Notes under the pieces: model-generated
What the model saw: the letters and a program-made list of their open reading frames with translations, nothing else
What the model was told of the DNA's origin: nothing
Database searches by the model: none
Made by a program: the position numbers and the translations under genes
Shown: one piece after another, positions 21,481 through 32,300 of the stretch
Position numbering within the stretch: position 1 is the first letter of the stretch
Layout of the letters: every line of letters starts with the position of its first letter
Assembly (NCBI GenBank): GCA_038373885.1
Contig: JAWZYV010012536.1
Coordinates: forward strand, 144,231-208,230
Length of the DNA: 64,000 bases
Reading direction: 5' to 3'
From: Cheiracanthium punctorium
Taxonomy: Eukaryota > Arthropoda > Arachnida > Araneae > Cheiracanthiidae

Positions 21481-23432
21481 TCTATACTATTAAAATCTGT
21501 ACGCGTTTGTCTGTCTGTCTGTCTGTCTGTAACATCATCTCCTCCTAAACGGCTAGGAGTTGAGTTTCGATCGAGGTGTCCACAGATTCGGAAAATTCCG
21601 AGGAAGAACCTCCGCTAATTTAAATTTCGAAATTCGAATTATTTTAGAAGATACTGATAAAAACCCCCATCAAAAACGCTAATTTTTGCTCTCCACAATT
21701 CCGTGATTGTAACCCCTGGAGTCAAAAAAGTGAGAAATAAGCATCGAGGTTGCCATGTTTGGCTATTTTATTAAATTATTTAGACTTCTGCAGTAAAAAT
21801 AAAAAAATAATGATTTTTTTTTCTGTTTAGATTATTTACAAAGTTATTTTTTAATTAAAGTATTGCGTTCATGTTAAATCAGAGCTGGAATTCAATGTTT
21901 TTTGTGTGTAAAAGAATAAGGGATTGAGAGATTTTCGAGACTAATATGTATATTTTTAGTTTGGAGGAAAAAAATGACTCATTTGGCGATTTTGAGAAAG
22001 TAGTAGGTTCTACCGATTTGCACAGTTTTAAGCTTGGCGCAATTTATTGAGAGCGTACTGAAATAGTATTTTTAAAAACAAGTGTAGGTTTTATTAGAGT
22101 TTAGCTTTAATTTTTTTAATTTAGCAGTTATTAGTGCAGAAATAATGCAGTTATTAAGGCGAATTTAAACGATCTAACTTGAGAATTTTTACCAATTTAA
22201 GTAAAGTGATTAAAGTGAGGGGAAATTCCGCCAAATTAAAGGTAATTGAAATTCTCGCATATTGTACATCATAGTTAACGATGTATAAAATACATTAACA
22301 CATAGTTAATAATTTAAAATACTGCTCCTTTTCAAGTAGATGCCTGTTGTACTTTGGCGATCAAACCATATGAGTGATAGATTACTATTTCCCATTTTGG
22401 TTGCCGTTATTTCAATGCTTCGAATGATTCCTTGAAAAAAATCTCGCAAAATGGTGTATGTTGGCACTTTGGCGATCGAATGTGTAAAAAATTATTGATT
22501 CTTATTCCTTAAAGCAGTGCTACGGAAATTTCTTTTTCTGGTAACTGTTAGAATGGCATATAACTAATACTGTCTAATAAATTTTTTGCTTTACAAATTA
22601 AAATGTATGTTGATTCCTACTTTACCTTTCTTAGCAAACCTGGCGATAAATATTCAAATATAGTGTAACGCTGTGTTTAATAGAGTGTGTTCTCGCGTTT
22701 GTGCTGCTAATTACACTCTTCAAAAAAAGTATTCGAGCAAGAGAGAAATTTCCTACGTTGGTTTGGTATATTAAAAATTATTTATCGAAGAATATGAATT
22801 AGGCTATGTATAAATATGACTTTCTATATTTCTATCAAGTTCTGCGTTTTTCAAAAACTCCATTATTATTCGCAAATCTAAAATAGGAAATTTCTCTCTT
22901 GCTCGAATACTTTTTTTGGAGGGTGTACATTCCACGATTGGAATGAGTAGATATTATGAGCGTATTCTTGGATATTTTTTTTTTTTTAATCCCACCAAAG
23001 AAGGTGTAATAAAATCGGAATTCTTTTAATTTTTCATTGCTTTTATAGGTGAATAAGAATGGTTTTTCAGCCCGGTAAAAATTTTGGGTATTGTAAGGAT
23101 TGAAAGTAAATTTTTGAATTTGTTGTTAAGTTTAATTTGTGATTCATTTTAGCTATTTACCATCAATTTGTGGCGTTAATTACGCCAATATGGCAGTTCT
23201 AGCAAAGTAAACGTGAATAATTCATTTCATGTTCTATTTTAAAAATTTCTACAGTTTCTGTAGTAACGGAATCCATTGTTGCCACTTAAGTTGTTAATTA
23301 TAACAATAAGTGAAATCATTAACATCTACATCTCTTAAAACTCGAAAAATGAAAAGGCATTAAATATGAAAAAAATAGAACATTAACATAATTGCGCTTG
23401 TTTAAAAATAATAGAAGTTTTCATGCAATCCT
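21481..23432 (+). mobile_element. Heli-A non-autonomous Helitron, copy 2
   Basis: It starts TCTATACTATTAAAATCTGT directly after the CTAG end of copy 1, with no spacer. It matches copy 1 (18230 to about 19795) over most of its length. It contains a Tc1-like MITE (22714-22925), and the empty site is preserved in copy 1. Its 3' end is missing: it stops at GTTTTCATGCAATCCTAAC, where another Helitron 5' end begins. Confidence 0.8.
22714..22925. mobile_element. Tc1/mariner-type MITE, 212 bp
   Basis: Two arms of about 42 bases are near-perfect inverted copies: AAAAAAAGTATTCGAGCAAG then AGAGAAATTTCCTA at the left, the reverse complement at the right. TA flanks both sides (22712-22713 and 22926-22927). 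The paralogous Heli-A copy 1 reads TTAATTCCATTCCACAATT at about 19400-19417 without it, confirming the insertion point. Confidence 0.88.
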
Positions 23433-24270
23433 AACTAATATTATAAATGCGAAAGTGAGTTTGTTTGTTTGTTTATTTATGACGCTTTCACGCCTAAACC
23501 GCTGAATCAATTAGGATGCATTTTGGTTTAGATATAGAGGGGACATTGGAGTTGGTTACAGGCTAATTAGAATTTTAGATTTTTAATTACTTTTTTAATT
23601 ATTAATTAAAAACCGTTTTTACATTGCCATGGTTGGCGAGTTTCGCCCGTATCAAATTATTCATGTTTTGAGCTAACAAGAATGCTATTACCAATAAATA
23701 AGCGCGCGTGCATCTGAAAAACATTAAATACCACGGAAATTAAGCCAGTTTTATGCCAAATCTATCTATCTGTTATAATAAAAATGAATGTTCTCCAGAC
23801 AAATCTACAGAAAGCAGAGCTTTGAAAATTTGAGCATGATTGAGCCCATAATATCGGTAAAGTGCACCTGAGGCTCAAAATTTTGAAATTTTAACTACTT
23901 TTCAAACTATTAATTAAAAGCCGTTTTATCGCCCGCACAAAATGATTTATGCTTTTGAAATAAAGCAGAAATTCTATTTTCAAAATCACATGCATTTGAA
24001 AAACATGGAAATTATGTTGATTTTACGCCAAATTAAAAAGCATAAGTAAAGAAAAGGGTACTTACGTATTATCCCGGCGGTCAGCCAAGACAAGCGATTT
24101 TTTGCCGAAATAAATGCCGGGCACATGAAATTATTAATGGTTTTGAATACAATTGGCAACAGTTTGGCAACCCATTTAACGATAAAACAGTTTGGCGGGA
24201 ATGACCGCTGGGATAATACGTAAGTACGAAGAAAAATCCAGATGTGTTTCTAAAAGTTCATAAATTTCCA
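23433..24270 (+). mobile_element. Helitron 5' segment
   Basis: It starts TAATATTATAAATGCGAAAG then a (GTTT)n-like stretch and ACGCCTAAACCGCTGAATCA, standard 5' text of arthropod Helitrons. It carries a second related stretch (TGTTATAATAAAAATGAATG at 23772) and MITE copy 2 (24056-24227). Its 3' end is not distinguishable from the next element's 5' start. Confidence 0.65.
24056..24227. mobile_element. MITE, GGGTACTTACG family, copy 2
   Basis: 172 bp with ends GGGTACTTACGTATTATCCC and the inverted GTACTTACGTATTATCCCAG. Flanks AAAGAAAA (24048-24055) and GAAGAAAA (24228-24235) form an 8-bp duplication with one mismatch. The interior shares AAATGCCGGGCACATGAAAT with the other copies. Confidence 0.85.
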
Positions 24271-24399
24271 AATCCTACCAATAATATAAATGTGTACGTT
24301 TGTGTGTTTGGATGTTTTTGACTGAATCACACAAAAATGATTGAACGGATTTGAAAAAATTTGTAATGAAAATAGCTTATGCCCTGGATTAACATACAG

Positions 24400-25160
24400 G
24401 CAGCCTTTCAAGCATATAGCATAAATAATTCTTTTACAAAGACACTCAATATAATTCTAATGCATTGCGCTCTATGGAAATTTTGTAGCTACTAAACCGA
24501 TTCTGAAACTTTTTTCACTGATTAAAAGTTGCATTATTCCTGAGTATCATTGTATGTTTTTGGATTAAGACCGATTGACTGCACTAGGGTCCTAGGCCTA
24601 TATGGAAAATTCCTCTGTGGGGGATTTTCTAAGGGATCCTAGCCCGTATTTATGCGAGGTTTTTTAGAAAACCACGGAAAACTGGGAGCGGCTAGGTCGA
24701 CAGGCGCGACCAGGGTTTGAATCTGGCACCTCCCCCCTTGCAATTTTGAGAGCAGAACTTCTTAGACACTGGTGGCATCCTAAGTGTTATAGGCTACCTT
24801 TAATGCATATATCACAGATAGTTCTTTTAGAGGGATGCTAATAAGAATTACATTACGCTCTATGTGCATCTCTGTAAGTACCGAACCGATTCCTAAACTT
24901 TTTTTATTGATAGTAAGCTACACTATTCTTGAGTATTATAGGCTAAAATTCATGCATGTAGCATAAATAGTTCCTTTACAGGAACACTCAAAATAATTCT
25001 AATACATTACGCTCTCTGGGTATCTCTGTAACTACAGAACCGATTCTCAAACTTTTTCACCAATAGAAAGCTGCTCTATTCCTGATTAATATAGACTAAA
25101 ATTCATGCATATAGCATAAATATTTCTTTTACAAAACAGTTCGCAAATACATTCATAACT
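24400..25160. repeat. About 153-bp tandem repeats in Helitron
   Basis: Marker sites (AGCATAAATA or variant, followed by TTCYTTTACA and ACACTCA) fall at about 24418, 24809, 24962 and 25115. The last three are 153 apart. The first gap, minus the SINE, is close to one period. Each unit also carries ACCGATTCTNAAACTTTTT. Tandem repeats of this size are common inside non-autonomous Helentrons. Confidence 0.7.
24575..24785 (-). repeat. tRNA-derived SINE, copy 2
   Basis: Minus strand: CACCAGTGTCTAAGAAG head, B-box-like CAGATTCAAACCCTGG, then GACCTAGCCGCTCCC, CCGTGGTTTTCTAAAAAACC, GGATCCCTTAGAAAATCC and GGCCTAGGACCC. It matches the body of the SINE at 4830-5065. It splits a 153-bp tandem unit, so it inserted after the array formed. 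Confidence 0.7.
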
Positions 25161-25395
25161 GTCTCTATTCGCCAAATGCCTGAAAAAAATCTAAATTTAG
25201 TAACTCTGTGCATATTCTCTTATTTTAAATGAAGTATACTAACATGCATTATACTTCATTTGAAACAAGTAAAAAGCAAATAATATTTAAATTCAGTTCC
25301 TTATGTCGCAAAAATATTTGTTATTCACACATGCTACATTTCTGTCGGGACCTAATTCTAAAGCCGACGTGGACGAAGTCGCGGGTAGCAGCTAG

Positions 25396-27025
25396 TCTAT
25401 TATATAAATGTGAAAGTATGTTTGTTTGTTTGTTCGTCCGGGTTCTCTAACTTTTTACTACTCAAATAACCGATTTCAGCACATTCGTGAGCATAGTTAA
25501 CAAAGTTAGATTTATTTATTTATTACTTTCAATAATTGAAGTGAGACTGACGTCATTTTTATGTCACTGTAAAAATGCATTAAAAATCCTGGTTAACAAG
25601 TTTTGACAAAAAATTACACCACGAGCGAAATAATAAACTTCCATCCAGATTATCAGATTTTGTAGAAAATAAAATAACGTGTTTTTTCTTTATTTTTCTT
25701 CTTTCACTAATTCATGTAGATATCACAACTGAGAATGGTGTCATTTTGATGTCATGAGTTTAAAAATGAGTTAGAAATCAAATTATATTAAGAGGCTTTG
25801 ACGCAAAAATTACTATTATAAAAATTCAAAGTATTTTGTTTAATGCGCGTGCTACCCTTAGCGATTTTTGAGCTTTGTGACTTTTCAGAACCATAATAAC
25901 GAAAGGAATCTGGCATTTTTTTAAATCGTGGGAAATTCAAATGTCGGCACAAGATGCAAAATACTAATTAACAAAATTCATAGTATTCGCTATCGGTTTG
26001 ACGACGGTCGTTGTATGTATTCCCAAAAATTGTGCAAAATGTCGCCAAATTTGGACGACTTTTGGCGGTATATTATCTATATTAGATATACTATTTTTTT
26101 GTTAAATTTTAGCAACTTAACAAGCTCTTGCAGAAAAGTTACATCATTAGCAAAATGGATACGGAAAATATTTGAAATACCGATTAGCTAGGAATAACCC
26201 CAATATCTCTCAAATTAACTTTAATAAAGTTCTGTTATAAGCGAGAGTTTTTCAACGTCGTATGTTTCAATATTACTCCGTTTGAAAACTACTGCGCGAA
26301 ATGACTAAATTCGACTACCCTGGTCAGAACGTGACGTCATAAAAAGTTGTCTGAAATTCGTAAACTCTGCAACACAATTTAACGCCCTATTCGCAATTTG
26401 AGCGATTTCAAATAGTTCCTCGAGATTACACAGTTTGATGTTTTCACGAGTCTGAACCATGGTGGATTTAAATAATATTTAAATTGGTACAGCTTGGATG
26501 TTTTCCACCACTGCTAGATGAAATATTTTGCTGTGCTAAATACGCCAATGAGACAAGAATTATGCTTAATAATATATGGAGATCTGTTTTAATGGCAATG
26601 CATAAATTTCACAGAATCGCCAAAAAGTAGAAAAGCGCCATTAGTTTAAAATATCTAATCTGTTTCTTTAAATTGAGCATTAAAGACTGAGAAACGAAGA
26701 TAGATAATATTAATATAAGTAATAGATAGTATTCTCATTTTTATCTCTGGTAGTAATAGTAGATTTGTTTGCATAATATGGATTAAAGAACAGTATATCA
26801 CGTTAATAACTATTTCGTGAAATTAAAAGTGTTATATTCATTATTTTTCAACGATAGTCTTATAACTAACTAAACCATAATCCTACGTTGCGTAATATAT
26901 TCCACGGTAGTTTCAACAAAAGGACTACTTGAACTTTTTGACATTTTGCTTTTGCATAGATAGTTACGATTAGATTTTAGTAAAATATTTGTTTCCTACC
27001 GTGCGAAGAACGGACACGCAGCTAG
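25396..27025 (+). mobile_element. Heli-B Helitron, full length, plus strand
   Basis: About 1.63 kb from TCTATTATATAAATGTGAAA (directly after the CTAG of the previous element) to CCTACCGTGCGAAGAACGGA, CACGCAGCTAG at 27025. This is the only copy in the window with both termini and so defines the family. It shares its body with the five minus-strand fragments. No coding sequence: the 25928-26191 frame is a chance frame, also present in decayed form in the other copies. Confidence 0.82.
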
Positions 27026-27613
27026 TAGGACGTTAAAAAGTGTTGCAGAGTTTACGAATTTCAACCAACTTTTAATTTATGGAGTCACGTTCTGACCAGG
27101 GTAATCGAGTTAGTTATTTCACGGAGTAGTTTTCAAACCGAGTAATATTGAAACATACGACGTTTAAAAACTCTCGCTTGCAACAGAACTTTATTAAAGT
27201 TAATTTGAGAGATATTGGGGTTATTCCTAGCTAATCGGCATTTCAAATATTTTCCGGATGATGTAACTTTAACTAGCTAATGATGTAACTTTTGTGCAAG
27301 AACTTGTTAAGTTGCTAGAATTTAACCAAAAAAAAGTATAATATATATAATATACCGCCAAAAGTCGTCCAAACGTGGCAACATTTTGAACGATTTTTGG
27401 GAATACAACGACCGTCGTCAAACCGATTGCGAATACTATGCATTATGCTAATTAATATTTTGCATCTTGTGGCGACATTTAAATTTCCCACATTTAAATG
27501 TCGACAGTTAAATTTCCAACATTTGAGTTTCCCACAATTTTAAAAAATGCAAGTTTCGTTTCGTTATTATGGTTGCTGAAAAATCACAGAGCTCAAAAAT
27601 CGCTAAGGGTAAC
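25846..27613. repeat. Large imperfect inverted repeat of Heli-B copies
   Basis: The left arm (about 25846-26420, in the plus-strand Heli-B copy) is mirrored by the right arm (27026-27613, the minus-strand copy). Compare GCTACCCTTAGCGATTTTTG at the left with CAAAAATCGCTAAGGGTAAC at the right. Arms differ by scattered changes and short indels. The 600-bp centre is the 3' half of the plus copy. The palindrome arises from two copies meeting in opposite orientation. Confidence 0.75.
27026..27613 (-). mobile_element. Heli-B Helitron, minus copy, part 1 of 3
   Basis: Starts TAGGACGTTAAAAAGTGTTG and runs to CGCTAAGGGTAAC, homologous to 59290-59800 and 17430-17630. It is interrupted at 27613 by the 11.75-kb element; the next base of the Helitron (CACGCGCATTAAAC) is found at 39366. 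Confidence 0.8.
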
Positions 27614-27619
27614 CCCAGA

Positions 27620-28480
27620 CAGCACAGCAAACTTTCATCAAACTTACAGCTAGCTTGATTTATCAAGTCAATAAACTTGAATTAAGCTTGAAAATTTCAA
27701 GCGTGTAAAGGTGTTATCACACCAGAGCTCTACGCACTGCAAAATGCACGTACAACACTTTTGTACTGCAGTTTTGCCCTTTAGTCAGGCGAAAACCGTT
27801 GTGTGATAGTATTTCCCTTGACACCGGACTCTTTCGAACAATGTTGAAAAATGTTTGGTACGAATGGCGAAATCAGCCAATCAGAGCTCTAGACACTGTC
27901 CACACCTTCATTCAAGATGGCGACCTCCATGCCTGCAATGTGAACGGCGGAAATAGAAGCCGATTTTATTTCCGAAGTGCAAATCAAAAACCATTATAAA
28001 CTTTTTTACTGTATTTACTTAAAAGTGAACCTTCGAATTCCACCGTCAATGTCAATGTTCGAATGCACGGGGCGCGACAGGACGAGTGATTTTTGTGACA
28101 AAAACAGCGATGACGTAATAACTGTTTTGTCACAAAACGAGTGATAACGTCGCCAAATCGGCAACCCCGTGCCAATCCACCAGATCGTTTTCTTGCCTTG
28201 CAATACAACCCTATACCTTGCTTTTGACAAGATAAATGAAAGCCCAAAGAGTTGTACGAGCATTTCGAAGGGCGAAAATGCGTCGTCTGATAACGGCTTA
28301 AGTTTAATGCAAGCTTGAATTAAGTGTTGTAGTTTACACTTGCCCAGCTTGCATTAAGCTTGACATAGCAAGCTTAATTTCCAGCTTAAAATTTTTTTCT
28401 AAATGCACGGGGCGCCCGTTGGCGAACTCGCCCGACATACTTTATTTTTCCACGCATTTTCCCCTCAATGCTGAAATTTT
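27620..28480. other. Left internal region of the 11.75-kb element
   Basis: It contains CAAGCTT/AAGCTTG-rich blocks (27640-27700 and 28290-28390) around a GC-richer core with a repeated phrase, AATGCACGGGGCGC (28062 and 28403), and repeated TTTTGTGACAAAAAC / TTTTGTCACAAAACG. Overlapping short frames occur on both strands (27799-27999 plus; 28015-28263 minus); none shows a domain. The AAGCTT blocks recur at 34200-34310 and at the right end. Confidence 0.5.
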
Positions 28481-28494
28481 AAGTTATTTTAAGC

Positions 28495-28575
28495 TGTTAA
28501 CATTAAACGTCCGCGGCTGGATTCGATCTCGGGAACCATGGGCTGGGAGACCAGCGTGCTATCCGTTCCGCCAAT
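28495..28575 (-). repeat. tRNA-like sequence, probable SINE head
   Basis: Minus strand: TTATTGGCGGAACGGATAGC resembles a tRNA D-arm/A box, and GAGATCGAATCC a B box, about 50 bases apart. The anticodon stem does not form a standard 5-bp stem with a 7-base loop, and the acceptor ends do not pair. It is likely a tRNA-derived repeat rather than a working tRNA gene. Confidence 0.35.
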
Positions 28576-29043
28576 AAGCCTCGCGCAGCTATGACTAAAG
28601 TTTGAAGTGACTGTTGCCACGCCGTTTTGTGGCCAGATCGATCGGTTTGGACGATGCCGATAAGTTTCTTTTATTTTTCCATGGGATGAATCAAAATTTA
28701 AATAATATTATGTGTGATTTATAGACTCTACTAATAGGGAAATAAGCATAATATAAACTTAAAAGAAGGACACGTTTTAAAACTTTCAATATCGCAACAC
28801 TCATGTTGAGCAATACTGCAGGCGAAAATCGAGGCAAACGACTGATTTTTAAATCAATTTCGTAGTATAATTGTATTTTATTTTGAAGAATTTCCATATT
28901 TGGAAATATAGAATCTTTTTTTTAAAATTCTATGGTCAAGTACATTTATGACTGATTAATTATTTTGTGGAGGCCGGATTGCGCCTCATTCTACCACCCA
29001 TAAAGTGAAGTATATTAACTAACTAAATTGTGTTAATTATATT

Positions 29044-29275
29044 TGTAACAATCGTAAAATGACGTCAAAGCATCGTCATCCTTTTAGTTACAATCCACCC
29101 AACTAACTCCATGGCGCGAGGTCGCGATTTTCATTGGCGCGAGCTCGCGATTTTCATTTATCCAGTAATTCGCCTAATTTTGGTGTTCTAAAGTTTTAGT
29201 GAAAGATGTTTGCAAGAAAATATTGTAAGAGGATTTTGTAATGGTTGTAACGAATAAAATGATGTTTACAGCTAA
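29044..29275 (+). repeat. 5' LTR of gypsy element
   Basis: It starts TGTAACA and is identical, as read, to 33694-33925. The last bases are TTTACAGCTAA; a TG...CA reading would end five bases earlier, but the shared GCTAA and the abutting ATATT duplication favour 232 bp. It contains a 23-bp direct repeat (from 29112, TGGCGCGAGGTCGCGATTTT in two copies differing by one base), probably promoter-related, and AATAAA at 29253. Confidence 0.9.
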
Positions 29276-29278
29276 AAG

Positions 29279-29291
29279 TGGCGCCCAACGT
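29279..29291 (+). promoter_or_regulatory. Primer binding site, tRNA-Lys type
   Basis: TGGCGCCCAACGT starts three bases after the LTR and complements the 3' end of the lysine tRNA (1,2 type) over 13 bases. It is the expected start of minus-strand DNA synthesis. Confidence 0.8.
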
Positions 29292-29363
29292 AAAAAATGG
29301 TACAGATAAGTGAGTGACGTTTTATTTTTACGTGAGTGACGTTTTACTTTAAATTCAGGAAAT

Positions 29364-32300
29364 ATGGCGTATTTGGGTAAGGCGCGGAAGGAGGATCTAA
29401 TCCTGCTTGCCCAAGAGATGGGGGAGGAAGAAGTTAGTACAGACTTAAAGATTATAGATCTTAGAAATTTAATTATGAAGTCTAAGAATTATGAGGAAGT
29501 GTTTGTAAAAGATGTCCTATCAAATATAATTGAAGTTCGGAAATTAAAAGAACAAGAAATAATTAATGACAAGAATCTCGAAATAGAAAGGCTTAGGTCC
29601 CAACTCGAAGCTCATAGGTTAGGCTTGCCAACCGAAATTAATAGAGCTAGTGTAGAAATGAATCAGTCTATCTTGGAAGTACAAAAACTTTTACCAGTTT
29701 TCAGTCCAAAGGAAGATGATATGGGTTTATTTTTGAATTTGTTTGAAAGGCAGTTAAACTTCTTTAATGTGCCTGATTCTAAATGGGTTGCTTATTTGAT
29801 CGGTGTGCTACCAGCCGACATCGCCAAACTTATTGCTAGGGAGCCAAATGAGAAGACTCAGAATTATAAATACGTTAAAAACTTGTTATTACAAAGGTTT
29901 AAGCTTACGGCAGATAAATTCAGACAGTTATTCTGTCAGCATAACAAATCGCCTGACGGTACTTGGCGAGATTTCTATTTTGAATTAAGGACATACCTTG
30001 AAGGTCGTATTTCAGAACTGGGTATCAGTGATTTCGAAAGCCTTAAAGACTTAATAATTGCCGACCAAATAAAAAGAAAACCCCCATCAGAAATGAGAGA
30101 TCATTTTATGGATGAATGGGCAGACTGGAATTCTCCTAGTGAATTAGCTGAAAAGCTTGATGCTTATGTAAATATTCGAAATAATTTAGGAAAAGACTCT
30201 GTCTATTTTAGAAAGAAATTTAGTGGATATAAAACTAGTTCTCCAAAACGAGACTATCAGTCTAAATGGTCTGAAAGAACACAAGTAAAATCAGTCTCAG
30301 AGGATAGAAATCCTTTAACATGTTACGGTTGTGGTAACCCTGGATACATAAAGGCAAAATGTCCTAATTGTTCTAAAAACAGAGAAGAACAAACTAGATT
30401 TAATCCTGTACATATGTACACTTGTTTGAGTTTACCCCCTCCAACTGTTTTGTTAGACATATCCATTTTTGAAGCAACTGGAGCTGTTTGCGCGGATACT
30501 GGTGCTAGCCGTTCTATTGGTGGAGAATCCTTATATAAATTTCTCAAGGAAAGAGGCCAAATATTCACGGATCTAGAACCTTCTATGCAGTTAGCTGATG
30601 GTCATCGAACTACGTCTAGAGTGTTGAGTGCTGACGTGCCAATTACGATTCAAAACCGAACATTTATTACGAATCTTATTTTCTTGCCCCATGCTAAGGG
30701 AAATCGCACTCTGTTGGGTGTAGACTTTTTACAAAAATCTGGTATTGTGTTAGATATCAAGAGCGGGTTTTGGCACTTTGATGACACACCTCGTCACAAA
30801 TTCTCGTTTACAAAAGAGGATCCAAATCTGGAAGATCCTGTCGAAAATATCGAAGTAAATTCTTATTCTTTGAGAGAAAGCGAAGGTTCAAGATTAGATT
30901 CTGAGGAAAAGAAAATTTTAAATGATTTGCTCTGCAAATATGAGAGAATCTTTCAGGCAGGGGGAGAGGCCACTCCACTAGTAGAGCATCATATTAATAC
31001 AGGAAATCACCCGCCAGTGTCAGTTCCACCTTATCGGTTGTCCCCAGCAAAAAGAGAGTTGCTGAAAGCTAAAATAAATGACCTTCTTGTAAAAGGAATT
31101 ATTGAAGAGTGTGAATCTCCGTACTCGGCACCAGTCGTCCTTGTTCCAAAACCGAATGGTGACGTACGTCTTTGTATCGATTACAGAAAGCTAAACTCTG
31201 TGACTATACCCGATTCTTATCCTTTACCGAGGATGGACGATCTTTTGCATCAAGCCAAACGTACTGAATTCATGTCTACGCTTGACTTACGTTCTGGTTA
31301 CCACCAGGTAAATGTGTATGCACCTGATCGTGACAAAACAGCTTTCGTGTGTTCTCTAGGAACATTTCGCTATCGCAGAATGCCTTTCGGTCTGCGTAAT
31401 GCACCAGCAACTTTTCAGAGACTTATGGATAACTTTCGAAAGGGACTTCCTGGAATAAATATACTTACTTATTTGGATGATATTATAATTTTGTCATCCA
31501 CTTTTGAGCAGCACATGTCAGATCTTGAAGCTGTTTTTCAGATACTTGAAAAATGGAAACTTTTTGTAAATAGAGAAAAGTGTAATTTTGCATGTAACAA
31601 AGTAAAGTACTTAGGTCACTGGATTACCCCTAATGGCATTGAAGTAGACTCTGAAAAGGTTGAAGCCATCACTCGGATTCCGCCTCCCAAGAATGTTAAA
31701 CAACTGCAGTCCTTCCTACAAACCTGTTCATGGTATCGACGATTCATACCTAACTTTGCAGAATTATCTCGACCGTTAAGCAATCTCACTAAGAAGAAAT
31801 CAACGTGGTTTTGGGGTACCCATGAAGAAAATGCATTTCAAGCTTTAAAACGCTGCTTGGTTCCGGCACCAATACTGGAACAGGCTGATGAAACAAAACC
31901 ATTCATTGTTCGAACTGATGCAAGCAGCTATGCTCTTGGAGCAGTGCTCCTCCAGGGGGAGAATTCTGAAGAACGAGTGATTGAGTATGCTAGTAGATTA
32001 TTGAATTCTGCAGAACGTAACTATTCAACTACTGAACGTGAGGCACTTGCTGTAATTTGGGCTCTTAACAAGTTCCGAGGGTACATTGATGGAAGTGAAG
32101 TTACTGTGGCATCAGACCACCAGCCTTTAAGATGGCTCATGAGTCTTAAGTCTCCATCTGGACGACTTGCCAGATGGGCTTTGCAATTGCAGGAATTCAA
32201 TTTGAAGATAGAATACATACCTGGAAAGGCGAATGTTATAGCTGATATGTTGTCCCGGCCTAGTTGTGGACATCCTCCTAAAGATAGCTGTGAGCTCTGC

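Larger units (their letters stand above)
24271..25395 (+). mobile_element. Helitron with 153-bp repeats
   Basis: 5' end near AATAATATAAATGTGTACGT, then TTTTGACTGAATCACACAAA. 3' end GACGAAGTCGCGGGTAGCAG then CTAG at 25395, a widespread Helitron terminus. The interior is a tandem array of about 153 bp units (marker TAGCATAAATA) interrupted by a minus-strand SINE. No coding capacity. Confidence 0.75.

Noticed and set aside
25928..26191. 87-residue plus-strand frame repeated as a 70-residue frame at 59617-59829 (minus)
   Set aside because: Both lie at the same place in Heli-B copies; other copies (27026-27613) break the frame, so there is no sign of protein constraint.
28495..28575. tRNA gene on the minus strand
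   Set aside because: The acceptor ends do not pair and the anticodon arm does not have a 5-bp stem with a 7-base loop; kept only as a tRNA-like repeat.
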